Assembly (NCBI GenBank): GCA_964545715.1
Contig: CAZJHX010000027.1
Coordinates: 16,134-80,133, forward strand
DNA length: 64,000 nt
Direction of reading: 5' to 3'
From: CAZJHX01 sp964545715
GTDB taxonomy: Bacteria; Myxococcota_A; UBA9042; GCA-2863065
Positions 50,212-63,231 of the stretch are shown here, in pieces. A program made the position numbers and the translations under genes. The notes under the pieces were generated by a model. It saw nothing but the letters and a program-made list of their open reading frames with translations, was not told where the DNA came from and did no database searches. The stretch's first letter is position 1, and every line of letters starts with the position of its first letter.

Positions 50212-51719
50212 TCGGCGTCCCCCTCCACACCGTCCTCCGCGGCAGCGTCTTCGAACTCGGACGGGAGGACGCGCAGCAGCGCGCCGACCTGGATGACCAT
50301 GATGAACGTAAACGGGATGGCCCAGATGATGGACAGCGCCTTGATGGCTGCGATGCTCCCCGACAGCATCAGTCCGGCCGAGAGGGCGCCCAGCGTCAGC
50401 CCCCACATCAGCTTGCGCCGGGTCGGCGGGTCAAAGGAGCCCTCGCTGGTCAGCATGCCCAGCACGAAGGTGGCGCTGTCCGCGCTGGTGACCAGGAAGA
50501 TGAAGACCAGCACCAGGGCCACGATCGCCAGCATGGTCTGCATCGGCAGTCGTCCCAGCAAGGCGAAGAGCGCGCCCGTGATGTCCTCGTTGACCAGGGC
50601 GGCCATGTCGCCGCCGCCCATCGTCTCCTCGTACAGCCCGGTGCCCCCGAAGACGCAGAACCACAGCACCGACAGCAGCGTCGGCGTGAGGACCACGCCA
50701 AAAACAAACTCGCGGATGGTCCGGCCGCGCGAGATGCGGGCGATGAAGATGCCGACGAACGGCGCCCACGCGATCCACCAGACGAAGTACGTCAGCGTCC
50801 ACCCCTCGACCCAGCCGCGGACGTCCTCAAAGGGGTACAGCCGCAATGTCAGGCTCGGCAGGTTGGAGAGGTAATCACCCACACTGGTCGCAAAGATGCG
50901 CATCAAATAGGACGTGGGACCGACGACCAGCAGAAACACCATCAGCGCCAGCGCCAGTGCGATGTTGATGTTGGACAGCCACTTGATGCCCTTGTCCAGG
51001 CTGGTGGACGCCGAGATTAGAAACGAGACGGTGATCACGCCCAGCAGGCCCATTGAGGTGCCCATGTTGTCGGGCTCCAGGCCGGTGGCGAAGGTCAGCC
51101 CGGCGTACAGCTGGTTGACGCCGAAGACCAGCGCACCCGCAACGCCAAACGCCACGGCCAACACGGCGATGAGGTCCGCGATCCAGGCGACCGGCTCCGT
51201 CCAGCGCCCGCTGAATCCGGCGCGGATGGGGGCGCCCGCCAGGTACGGCGTGCCTTTGCGAAAGCCGAAGTAGGCCAGCACCAGGGCAGCCATGCCGTAC
51301 ACCGCCCATGCGTGGAAGCCCCAGTGGAAGTTTGTGATGAGCAGCGCCTGGCGGGCCGCTTCCGGCGTGCCCGCGGCGGTGATCGGCGGGTGGCTGTAGT
51401 GCGTCATGGGCTCAGCCACGCCCCAGAACAGCAGGCCGGAGCCGATGCCCGCGGAGAACAGCATGGACAGCCACGACGCGCGCGAGAAGTCGGGCCTGGC
51501 GTCCGGTCCACCCAGGCGCAGCTGTCCGTAGCGGCTGAGCGCCAGGTAGAACGAGCACAGCAGAAAGCTTGTGACCGACGCCATGAAGAACCAGTCGAGG
51601 CTGCGGAAGATGGCCCGGGAGAACGACGTGCCCAGGTCGGCCAGGGCCTCGGGAGCCATGATCCCGAACGCACCCATCACGACGCACAGCGGCAGGGCAA
51701 CTCGATAGAGGGTGAACAT
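50208..51719 (-). CDS. BCCT-family betaine/choline/carnitine transporter
   Basis: 503 residues from the ATG at 51719; an in-frame TTG at 51731 is the only longer alternative. Twelve membrane segments with the BCCT core: SAGIGSGLLFWGVAEPMTHY, the Trp-rich signature FVWWIAWAPFVGIFIARISRG (aromatic substrate cage), and FLVTSADSATFVLGML. BCCT carriers take up trimethylammonium compounds, often as osmoprotectants, using sodium or protons. It is the first gene of a two-gene operon; the binding lipoprotein starts at its stop (ATGA). A TATGGT just upstream on the minus strand may be its -10 element. BCCT carriers are not known to need a binding protein. Confidence 0.93.
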   Translation of the reverse strand: MFTLYRVALPLCVVMGAFGIMAPEALADLGTSFSRAIFRSLDWFFMASVTSFLLCSFYLALSRYGQLRLGGPDARPDFSRASWLSMLFSAGIGSGLLFWGVAEPMTHYSHPPITAAGTPEAARQALLITNFHWGFHAWAVYGMAALVLAYFGFRKGTPYLAGAPIRAGFSGRWTEPVAWIADLIAVLAVAFGVAGALVFGVNQLYAGLTFATGLEPDNMGTSMGLLGVITVSFLISASTSLDKGIKWLSNINIALALALMVFLLVVGPTSYLMRIFATSVGDYLSNLPSLTLRLYPFEDVRGWVEGWTLTYFVWWIAWAPFVGIFIARISRGRTIREFVFGVVLTPTLLSVLWFCVFGGTGLYEETMGGGDMAALVNEDITGALFALLGRLPMQTMLAIVALVLVFIFLVTSADSATFVLGMLTSEGSFDPPTRRKLMWGLTLGALSAGLMLSGSIAAIKALSIIWAIPFTFIMVIQVGALLRVLPSEFEDAAAEDGVEGDAE

Positions 51720-51773
51720 GAAGAGGGGCAACCATACGGCACGGCCCGTTTGTTGTCATGTGGCCGACCCCTC

Positions 51774-51782
51774 TGATAGTTT
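51774..51782 (+). promoter_or_regulatory. Extended -10 element of the ccmC-ccmD operon
   Basis: TGaTAGTTT ends eight bases before the ATG at 51790. No ribosome site is present, so a leaderless transcript is predicted. It shares the 70-base divergent gap with the BCCT promoter. Confidence 0.35.
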
Positions 51783-51789
51783 GCGCCTG

Positions 51790-52506
51790 ATGAGCGGCAC
51801 GACTCCAGCGACTAGACCGCCTGCGTATTGGGCGTTCTTCGGGCTCGCCGCCGGGCTGACCACCATGGCGCTGTACTGGGCGTTCTATATGGCGCCGACC
51901 GAAGCCTCCATGGGCATCGTCCAGAAGATCTTCTTCTTCCATGTTCCGTGCGCGATCGCGATGCAGCTGCTGTTTGTGACCAGCGGCTTCGCCAGCATGC
52001 GGTACCTGTACAAGCCGGGCCCAAAGTCGGATCGCCTGGCTGTCGCCTGCGCCGAGGTCGGCGTCGTCATGGCCGCCTTTGTCCTCATCTCCGGGCCCCT
52101 GTGGGCGCGCAAGGCGTGGGGCCACTACTGGGAGTGGGAGCCTCGGCTGACGCTGACCATGGTGCTGTGCTTCATGTTTGCGGCCTACATCGCGCTGCGG
52201 GCCTTCGGTGGTGATGACCCGATGACCCGACGGATCAGCGCGGGCCTGGCCGTCGCGGGGCTGCCCGCTATCTACCTGGTGCGCGTGGCCGTGACCAAGT
52301 GGCGCGGTACTCACCCGCGCGTCGTCTGGCGCGGGGGCCTGACGCAATACGACATGAAGGTGGCGTTCTGGCTGGGCGTCGCCGGCTTCGCATCGCTGGC
52401 GGTGGTCCTGGTCTGGGAGCGCTATCGGCTTGAGGCCATGCGCAATCAGCTGGACGAGCTGGTGTTGGACATGATGGAGCGCGACCTGTTGGAGGACGAG
52501 CTATGA
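51790..52506 (+). CDS. ccmC: Cytochrome c maturation heme handling protein CcmC
   Basis: 238 residues and six membrane segments. It has a periplasmic-side His region (FFFHVPCAIAMQLLF) and the WWD-type motif WGHYWEWEPRLTLTM, where the usual final Asp-Ala is Glu-Pro, then THPRVVWRGG with the second His. CcmC loads heme onto CcmE. It is separate from the ccmABEF cluster at 34-42 kb by about 10 kb, and it starts the ccmC-ccmD operon. Its stop overlaps the ccmD start by ATGA. A leaderless start is predicted. Confidence 0.92.
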   Translation: MSGTTPATRPPAYWAFFGLAAGLTTMALYWAFYMAPTEASMGIVQKIFFFHVPCAIAMQLLFVTSGFASMRYLYKPGPKSDRLAVACAEVGVVMAAFVLISGPLWARKAWGHYWEWEPRLTLTMVLCFMFAAYIALRAFGGDDPMTRRISAGLAVAGLPAIYLVRVAVTKWRGTHPRVVWRGGLTQYDMKVAFWLGVAGFASLAVVLVWERYRLEAMRNQLDELVLDMMERDLLEDEL

Positions 52507-52805
52507 GACGATGGCTGGCTGCTCTCGTGTTTGCCGTGATGGCGGCGACGACGATGGCTCCGATGGTGGCATCCGCGCAGGACGACAAGGGCACGCCTGA
52601 GGTGGACTTCCAGGCGATGGACCCCAAGGACTCGCGCCACAAAGAGGACCTCAGCGGCATTCCGTTCATGGTCGGGGCCTACATGGTCATCTGGTGCGGC
52701 CTGTTCGGGTATCTGTTTCTGATTCAAAAGCGGCAGGGCAAGGTCGAGGCGGAGATCGCCGACCTGCGCAAGGCCCTCGAGGCGCATGACGGGGCCGCCA
52801 CATGA
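52503..52805 (+). CDS. ccmD: CcmD-like protein with an N-terminal signal peptide
   Basis: 100 residues. The C-terminal half is CcmD-like: one membrane segment (MVGAYMVIWCGLFGYLFLI) followed by a basic helix (QKRQGKVEAEIADLRKAL). CcmD stabilises CcmE release by CcmABC. Ordinary CcmD is about 50-70 residues with no signal peptide. Here a signal-peptide-like N-terminus (WLAALVFAVMAATTMAPMVASAQ) and a 30-residue polar linker come first. Its stop overlaps the next start by ATGA. Confidence 0.8.
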   Translation: MRRWLAALVFAVMAATTMAPMVASAQDDKGTPEVDFQAMDPKDSRHKEDLSGIPFMVGAYMVIWCGLFGYLFLIQKRQGKVEAEIADLRKALEAHDGAAT

Positions 52806-53014
52806 ACCTGTCGATGACCTCCGACCATATTATCTTCATCCCGGCAGTGCTGGCGGTGGGGTTTGTGCTCGGCTTCGTGATCGGTCGCAAGACGCTGCTC
52901 AGCCACCTGGAAGCTCAGAAAGAGAAGCTCAAACGCCGCAAGGCCCGCCGCAAGGCGATGGCGGCCGAGGCCGCGCAGCTCGAGGCGCCCGAGGCCGAGG
53001 CCGCGCCCGAATAG
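52802..53014 (+). CDS. Small membrane protein of the ccmC-ccmD operon (unrecognised)
   Basis: 70 residues with an N-terminal membrane segment (IIFIPAVLAVGFVLGFVIGRK) and a strongly basic helix (KEKLKRRKARRKAMAAEA) followed by an acidic tail. Its ATG overlaps the ccmD stop. I recognise no family. The single helix with cytoplasmic charged tail is a common form for small accessory subunits, so it may stabilise the heme-handling complex. Its size is too small for more. Confidence 0.65.
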   Translation: MNLSMTSDHIIFIPAVLAVGFVLGFVIGRKTLLSHLEAQKEKLKRRKARRKAMAAEAAQLEAPEAEAAPE

Positions 53015-53034
53015 CCGCCCGGGGGACGCGCGAA

Positions 53035-53433
53035 TCAGGCCGGAACCAGCGTCACATCCGGAGCCGCCGACAGGCGCGCGGCCGCCGCGGCGAAGCGGCG
53101 ATCGAACGTAGCAAGACTGTCGCATGAGCCGGCTGACGCCAGGTGCAGCGCGTCAGCGAAGTCCATGCCCGCCTGGTGCCACGCCAGCGCAGCACCGACC
53201 TCCGCAAAGGAATCGACCACCAGCCCCTCCAGCCCGACCAGGGTAGTCAGAGCGCCATTGAGCGTCGAACGGTCAAGCCCGTAGGCTGCCCGCAGCACCC
53301 ATTCCGTCTCGAGCAGCACGGATCGGGCGAGCCACACCGGCCCCGAACTGAGAATCGCGTCCGCTGCGGCCGCCTGGACGGCGTTGTCTCGTACGATGGC
53401 CCGCACCACCACGTTTGTGTCGACTGCGATCAC
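53035..53433 (-). CDS. vapC: VapC-family PIN-domain toxin
   Basis: 132 residues, a complete PIN domain. The acidic metal ligands are Asp5 in IAVDTNVVV, Glu42/44 in LETEW, Asp94 in DFADALHLA and Asp111 in TFDRRF. VapC toxins cleave RNA, often initiator tRNA or rRNA, when the antitoxin is degraded. The gene overlaps vapB by ATGA, so both are made together. No other toxin-antitoxin pair is visible in the window. The pair sits between the ccmC-ccmD cluster and the Cys-rich lipoprotein. Confidence 0.9.
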   Translation of the reverse strand: MIAVDTNVVVRAIVRDNAVQAAAADAILSSGPVWLARSVLLETEWVLRAAYGLDRSTLNGALTTLVGLEGLVVDSFAEVGAALAWHQAGMDFADALHLASAGSCDSLATFDRRFAAAAARLSAAPDVTLVPA

Positions 53434-53687
53434 ACCGGATCACCGTCACGAATCATGCGCGCAACCGCGTCATCCATCTCCTCGACGCTTAGCGCCGGTC
53501 CTTCGTAATGCACGCACGTCCGAAGATCGTCGATGGTCGTCACGGGCAACGCCACGGCTGCCCGCAGCACCAGCGTGCCCCCACGCCGTTCTACTTGAAG
53601 TTCGGTGCCTGCCCGCCAGCCCAACAGGTCGCGAAGCTCGGCCGGAATGACCACCTGGCCTTTTGTCGACACCTTTGTCGTGCGCAC
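53430..53687 (-). CDS. vapB: VapB/AbrB-type antitoxin
   Basis: 85 residues from the GTG at 53687, set by GGAGG six bases upstream; a GTG at 53690 is possible but too close. The N-terminus RTTKVSTKGQVVIPAELRDLLGW is a SpoVT-AbrB swapped-hairpin DNA-binding domain, and the C-terminal 30 residues (VEEMDDAVARMIRDG) should bind the toxin. Such antitoxins repress their own promoter. It precedes vapC and their coding regions overlap. About 110 bases separate it from the 53814 gene; I see no clear promoter. Confidence 0.88.
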   Translation of the reverse strand: MRTTKVSTKGQVVIPAELRDLLGWRAGTELQVERRGGTLVLRAAVALPVTTIDDLRTCVHYEGPALSVEEMDDAVARMIRDGDPV

Positions 53688-53813
53688 CACGTACCTCCAC
53701 AAGACGCTGGGGACCGCGCCGGTAAGACACAGGTAAGATTCCTTATCGTCTCTACTATGTCAAACAGAAAACTGTGTCAGGTCGGGACTCGGCGGCGGGG
53801 GGGCATGCTAGGG

Positions 53814-55640
53814 CTAGGTGGCCGTGACGCAGCTGCCGTCCACGCAGGAGCCCGGGATACCGCCGTTGACGCACTCGGTGTCGTTTGCCACCGGCTCGTC
53901 CTTAAACGTATCGGTCGCCTCGTCACACGTCGGGATCACACAGTCGTCCGGATCGTCCGCCGGGCCCTCAGGCGGTGTGCCCGCCTCACAGCCGGTCGCG
54001 CCGCAGGTCTCCACGCCGTCGCAGAACAGGTCATTGTCGCAGGCCAGGGTGCCCTGACAGGTGCCGTCGGTGCCGTTGCAGGCGTCCGTGGTGCACGCGT
54101 CGCCGTCGTCGCATGCGCTGTCAGCCGCGGCGACCACCATGGTGTAGCCGTCGGTCGCGTCGCAGGTCTCCGAGACAACCATGCAGTCGTCGGGGTCCGG
54201 GTCCGCGGGCGGCTGCAGCGGGTCCGCGTCCACGCACCCGATCAGGTCCTCGCACGTCTCCACACCGTCGCACACGTCGTTGTTGTCGCAGACCAACGGC
54301 GTGCCCGGCTGGCAGCCCTGAAGCACGTCGCACGTCTCAGTGCCGTTGCAGAGGTTGGCGTCGATGCAGGTCGCCGGGTCCGCGATCGGCTGGCACACAC
54401 CCCCGTCGATACACGACTCAACCGTGCAACCCACGCCGTCGTCACAGGCCGAGCCGAAGGCGGCCGGGACTAGCTCATACGCGCCCAGGTCGGGGTTGCA
54501 GGTCGGGTGATACACCATGCAGTCCGACAGGTTCGGGTCGTCCGGAGCCGCCGGCGGCTCGCCGTTCACGCAGTCGCCGGCCTCGACCGAGCAGGTCTCG
54601 GCCCCGTTGCAGAACTGGCCGTCGTCGCACTCGCTGTCGGTCGCCGAGCCCGCGCAGGTGCCCGCGTCGTCACAGATGTCAATCAGGGTGCAGCCGATGC
54701 CGTCGTCGCAGTCGGTTCCGATCTGGGCGTTCTCCAGCGGGAACTCGTCGGCGTCCTCGTCGCACGCGCCAAAGACCTGGCAGTCCGCGGTATCGGGGTC
54801 CTCGGGCGGCATCGCGGGCGGACCGGCGGTGCACCCACCGGAGTCCACGTCGCACAGCTCTGCGCCGTTGCAGAAGAGGTCATCGGAGCAGAAGCCGTCG
54901 TTGGGCTTGCCGTCGCACGTGCCGGCGCCGGTGCACCCGTCCTCAAACGTGCAGTCGATCGCGTCATCACAGGCCTTGCCGATATCGGCCGGCACCATGG
55001 TGAAGTCCTGGGTCGCCTCCTCGCACGGGCCGGGCACCAGGCAGTCGCTCGGGTCGTCGTCCACACCGACCGGCGCGGTGCCCGCCAGGCAGCCGATGAC
55101 CGTGTTGCAGGACTCCACGCCGGTGCAGAACAGGCCATCGTCGCAGCGCACATCGTCCGGCGCGCCCTTGCAGCTGCCGTCCGCCGCGCACACGTCCTCT
55201 TTGGTGCACGCGATGCCGTCGTCACAGGGATCGCCGGCGGCCAGCGCCACAAGCGTGAAGGCGTCCGTCTCCTCGTCGCACTCGCTCAGAACCTGGCAGT
55301 CGACGGGGTTGGGGTCCACGCCCTTGGGCGGTATGCCCTCGATGCAGCCGTCCGGTCCGGACTCCAGCGCGTCCGGCGAGCACGTCTCGATCCCGTTGCA
55401 GAACAGGTCGTCGTTGCAGTCGTCGTCGCTGGCGCAGGCCTCGACGTCGCCGGTGTCGGTGTCGTCGGACGTGTCCTCCGTGCCCGTCGTGTCGGTCGTT
55501 GTGCTGGTGCCGGCGCTGGTGTCATCCGTGCCGCCGTCATCGGTGCCGGGCACCACGTCCACGCCGGTGGTGCTTGGGTCGGTGCCACACGCGAGGCATA
55601 GGGCGCCCGCGGCGAGAATACTTAGTGTTCGAATGTGCAT
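53814..55640 (-). CDS. Lipoprotein with seven Cys-rich 'CNG.E.C' repeats
   Basis: 608 residues. The signal peptide ends in LCLACGT, a good lipobox, then a 45-residue Thr/Asp linker. The rest is a repeat array of about 75-80 residues per unit. Each unit begins with CxDDxFCNGxExC, goes through PxxPDxPDxxDC and ends with CDDGIxCTxxDxC and GxCxG. I count seven such starts, and the last two are shorter. The many Cys should form disulfides and the Asp-Asp-Gly stretches may bind calcium. Such repeats are frequent in surface lipoproteins of Myxococcota and Bradymonadales. The function is unknown; adhesion is a guess. Confidence 0.85.
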   Translation of the reverse strand: MHIRTLSILAAGALCLACGTDPSTTGVDVVPGTDDGGTDDTSAGTSTTTDTTGTEDTSDDTDTGDVEACASDDDCNDDLFCNGIETCSPDALESGPDGCIEGIPPKGVDPNPVDCQVLSECDEETDAFTLVALAAGDPCDDGIACTKEDVCAADGSCKGAPDDVRCDDGLFCTGVESCNTVIGCLAGTAPVGVDDDPSDCLVPGPCEEATQDFTMVPADIGKACDDAIDCTFEDGCTGAGTCDGKPNDGFCSDDLFCNGAELCDVDSGGCTAGPPAMPPEDPDTADCQVFGACDEDADEFPLENAQIGTDCDDGIGCTLIDICDDAGTCAGSATDSECDDGQFCNGAETCSVEAGDCVNGEPPAAPDDPNLSDCMVYHPTCNPDLGAYELVPAAFGSACDDGVGCTVESCIDGGVCQPIADPATCIDANLCNGTETCDVLQGCQPGTPLVCDNNDVCDGVETCEDLIGCVDADPLQPPADPDPDDCMVVSETCDATDGYTMVVAAADSACDDGDACTTDACNGTDGTCQGTLACDNDLFCDGVETCGATGCEAGTPPEGPADDPDDCVIPTCDEATDTFKDEPVANDTECVNGGIPGSCVDGSCVTAT

Positions 55641-55651
55641 GAGGGTCCGTT

Positions 55652-55945
55652 TTAGATTTTGATATCGGACATGTAGTTCGGCTTGTCTTTGCTGCCAGGC
55701 CGCTTGTGCTTGCGGCGGATCTGGACCAGCTTGGGCCGATACTCGTTGTTTTTTACAGGCTTGGGGGCGTTGGCGTAGACCTCATCCTGAGGCGTGTCTT
55801 TACCGGCGCGACGGGCGGCTTCCACCCGCGACATCGGCACGGTCACGACCCGACGGATTCCGACGACGCCGGGATCGAGTCCCTCGACGTGCTCCGTCGT
55901 TTCGCCGTCGTCTTTCGACTGGTCTGGTTTCTTCTTTTCCGCCAT
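55652..55945 (-). CDS. Small basic protein of unknown function
   Basis: 97 residues. The N-terminal 25 are acidic and polar (KKKPDQSKDDGETTEHVEG); the rest has one probable strand (VGIRRVVTVPMSRVEAARR) and a Lys/Arg-rich end (LVQIRRKHKRPGSKDKPN). No signal, membrane segment or Cys is present. I recognise no family. It is 11 bases upstream of the Cys-rich lipoprotein gene on the same strand and probably shares its transcript. A TGATATGCT promoter lies upstream and GGAG precedes the ATG. Confidence 0.6.
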   Translation of the reverse strand: MAEKKKPDQSKDDGETTEHVEGLDPGVVGIRRVVTVPMSRVEAARRAGKDTPQDEVYANAPKPVKNNEYRPKLVQIRRKHKRPGSKDKPNYMSDIKI

Positions 55946-55972
55946 CGATACGCTCCGGTCCCGCCGGAGTGG

Positions 55973-55981
55973 AGCATATCA
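55973..55981 (-). promoter_or_regulatory. Extended -10 element of the 55945 gene
   Basis: On the minus strand TGaTATGCT, identical to the element before the selenoperoxiredoxin, predicts a start near 55966 and a leader of about 21 bases containing GGAG. Confidence 0.35.
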
Positions 55982-55993
55982 TAGACACTTATC

Positions 55994-56452
55994 TCAATGT
56001 TTGGCGACGGACTCCCCGCGGGCGCGGGCGAGGTGCTCCTGAAGGTCCAGAATTCGGATGCACGCCTCGATAAGCTCGTGGCGCAGCGATCCCTGTCCAG
56101 TGCTGCGGACAGGCTCGGTGAACAGGCGCGTCCAGCACCACTCAAACGTGGACCAGAAGCGTATCTCGTAGCCCAGCCCGACGCGCTCGGGCTCATCCAA
56201 CAGCTCGGCGAGGTCCAGCCAGGCCCCGCGCGCGGTGTCGAGCGCCTCCAGCGCGACCGCGCCGGCTTCTCGTTCTTCGGTATCAACGCTTTGCACGCGC
56301 TGGTCTAAAGTCAGAAAGTCGTGCTCGCTGCGCTGACCTATCGTCAGAGCCATGCGGACGGTTTCGAGGCTGAATGCCGCTGTCTCTAGAAGTTCTTCAA
56401 CCTCTTTGAAGAGCGGTGCAGGTCTGTGTTGGGCGTGTTGCATATCACCCAT
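55994..56452 (-). CDS. Helical protein of unknown function (four-helix-bundle-like)
   Basis: 152 residues from the ATG at 56452; a longer open frame upstream is antisense to the neighbour and not convincing. It is all-helical and acidic, with pieces like LFKEVEELLETAAFSLETVRMAL, HDFLTLDQRVQSVDTEEREAG and LRHELIEACIRILDLQEHLARARG, which suggests a helical bundle. Two Trp-rich segments (GLGYEIRFWSTFEWCWTRLF) are conserved-looking. I recognise no family. No ribosome site precedes the ATG. Confidence 0.55.
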   Translation of the reverse strand: MGDMQHAQHRPAPLFKEVEELLETAAFSLETVRMALTIGQRSEHDFLTLDQRVQSVDTEEREAGAVALEALDTARGAWLDLAELLDEPERVGLGYEIRFWSTFEWCWTRLFTEPVRSTGQGSLRHELIEACIRILDLQEHLARARGESVAKH

Positions 56453-56501
56453 GTCGAACGGGACGGCGCTCGCAAGGGTGAAGGCTTTTTTATGTGCAGT
56501 G

Positions 56502-57092
56502 TTATTCTGTCGGTCCGATGACGACTGTTCCGAGCACTGAAAGGTCGGCGCTGAAGTCGACTGTGAAGTCGCCGGGCTTGGCGTCGTCCTGATTTGGCAG
56601 CTGCGTGAGGCCGCCGTCGCGCTCGACGAACAGTCGGGCCTGGCGCGGATTTGTGATCCACGGTGGAATCTCGTCGGTCGGCGCTTTGATGGTGATGCGC
56701 GCCACCGGATCGATCGGCATCCCATGCGGGCCCCAGATGTAGCCGACCAGGTCCACACCGTTGACATCGACCACGCTCTTGGTGATCTCGATCAAGGTCC
56801 CGATCTCCAGCGCGCCGGCCGGGATGTCCAAGGTGACCTCGCCGTCCAGCAGCTCCAGGCGCTCGCCGTCGGTCGTGATCTCCGCAAAGTCCTTCTCTTC
56901 TTCGAGCGGCGGCGGCCAGTCATCGCCGGTCGTCGGATCGCCCGTATCCGTGGTCGGGGGCGGGGTTGCGGTGTCGCGAGGGGCTCGCACTCCCGCTGTC
57001 GCCGAGTCCTCCGCGGGCAGGCAGCCCGTCTGAGACTGAGCCGTGAGCACCACCGCTACCGAGATCGCCACCAGAATCGTCGCACTACGCAT
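56502..57092 (-). CDS. Lipoprotein with a ZU5-like domain
   Basis: 196 residues from the ATG at 57092. The signal peptide (ILVAISVAVVLTAQSQTGC) ends at a plausible lipobox Cys. A Thr/Pro-rich linker (TPPPTTDTGDPTTGDD) precedes a beta domain: LLDGEVTLDIPAGALEIGTLIEITK, which is the opening pattern of ZU5-like domains, then VARITIKAPTDEIP and FVERDGGLTQLP. ZU5 domains are structural and bind partners in eukaryotic proteins. A TATAGA upstream on the minus strand may be its -10 element. Confidence 0.75.
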   Translation of the reverse strand: MRSATILVAISVAVVLTAQSQTGCLPAEDSATAGVRAPRDTATPPPTTDTGDPTTGDDWPPPLEEEKDFAEITTDGERLELLDGEVTLDIPAGALEIGTLIEITKSVVDVNGVDLVGYIWGPHGMPIDPVARITIKAPTDEIPPWITNPRQARLFVERDGGLTQLPNQDDAKPGDFTVDFSADLSVLGTVVIGPTE

Positions 57093-57190
57093 TATGGTTC
57101 CCGAGTCTATAGTCCGTCGCATCTCTGAGCAATCCGCGTGCCATCGCGAGGTTGATCTGCGAGGGGTATCCCTCTAGTCTCGAACATTCG

Positions 57191-62479
<5,289 letters not shown>

Positions 62480-62490
62480 GAGAGAGTTTT

Positions 62491-63231
62491 ATGGTCACCA
62501 TTCGAACTGCGCTCCTCTCCCTTTTGATGTGTCTTCCGGCGCTGGGCTGCGGCGGCCCCCACTTTGGTTATGGCGGTGAGTCCGGCCCCGACCGCTGGGG
62601 CGATCTGCAGCCGCAGTGGTCTACGTGCAAGACGGGCCGCAGCCAGTCGCCGATCGACATCACGGTGCAGGCCAGCGGTGAGGCCGGCGCGGCCGTGTCG
62701 ATGCACTACGGCACGGTGCCGATCTCGCTGCAGTTCAACGGGCACACGATTCAGCAGACCAAACCGGGCAAAAACCACATCGTGGTCGACGGCAAGCCCT
62801 ACGCGCTGGCGCAGTTTCACTTCCACTCGGTCAGCGAACACACCTTCAACAAGAAGCACACCGCGATGGAGATGCACCTGGTGCACAAAGCGGCCGACGG
62901 GGCCGTGGCGGTGGTGGCGGTCTTCATCAAGCCGGGGGCCAAGAACACGTCGTTTGCCAAGCTGTGGGGGTATCTGCCGACGGCGGAGGGTGACCCGGTG
63001 GAGCCCGGCAAGAACATCAACCTGGGCAGGATGCTCCCCGCCGCCAGGCAGGTCGTTCGCTACATGGGCTCGTTTACGACGCCGCCGTGCACGGAGGGCG
63101 TGACGTGGATTCTGCTGCCTTATCCGGTCGAGCTGTCTCAGGCTCAGATAGACGCGTTTCGGGCGATCGTGAAGGACAACTATCGGCCGACTCAGGCTCT
63201 GAACGGCCGTGAGGTTATCGGCGCCCGTTAG
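62491..63231 (+). CDS. Alpha-class carbonic anhydrase lipoprotein
   Basis: 246 residues. A signal peptide ends in LPALGC, a lipobox with Cys20, so it is likely outer- or inner-membrane-anchored in the periplasm. The alpha-CA fold is intact: WGDLQPQWSTC, QSPIDI, LAQFHFHSVSEH with the three-His zinc pattern, AMEMHLVHK, and GSFTTPPCTEGVTWILL. It interconverts carbon dioxide and bicarbonate. It lies 12 bases after the giant regulator on the same strand and could be read through. Its stop overlaps the convergent Kazal gene in TTAG. Confidence 0.94.
   Translation: MVTIRTALLSLLMCLPALGCGGPHFGYGGESGPDRWGDLQPQWSTCKTGRSQSPIDITVQASGEAGAAVSMHYGTVPISLQFNGHTIQQTKPGKNHIVVDGKPYALAQFHFHSVSEHTFNKKHTAMEMHLVHKAADGAVAVVAVFIKPGAKNTSFAKLWGYLPTAEGDPVEPGKNINLGRMLPAARQVVRYMGSFTTPPCTEGVTWILLPYPVELSQAQIDAFRAIVKDNYRPTQALNGREVIGAR

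Noticed and set aside
50212..50406. Extension of the binding lipoprotein upstream of its ATG
   Set aside because: The extension is His/Arg/Gly-rich and antiparallel to BCCT coding; the lipobox signal begins exactly at the ATG at 50211.
53814..55640. CRISPR-like or satellite repeats
   Set aside because: The periodicity is a protein repeat in one long frame with variable third codon positions, not identical DNA repeats with unique spacers.
55953..55969. Hairpin in the leader of the 55945 gene that would hide its GGAG
   Set aside because: CTCCGG-TCCCG-CCGGAG is a perfect dyad, but the predicted start near 55966 lies inside the upstream arm, so the RNA would lack most of the stem.
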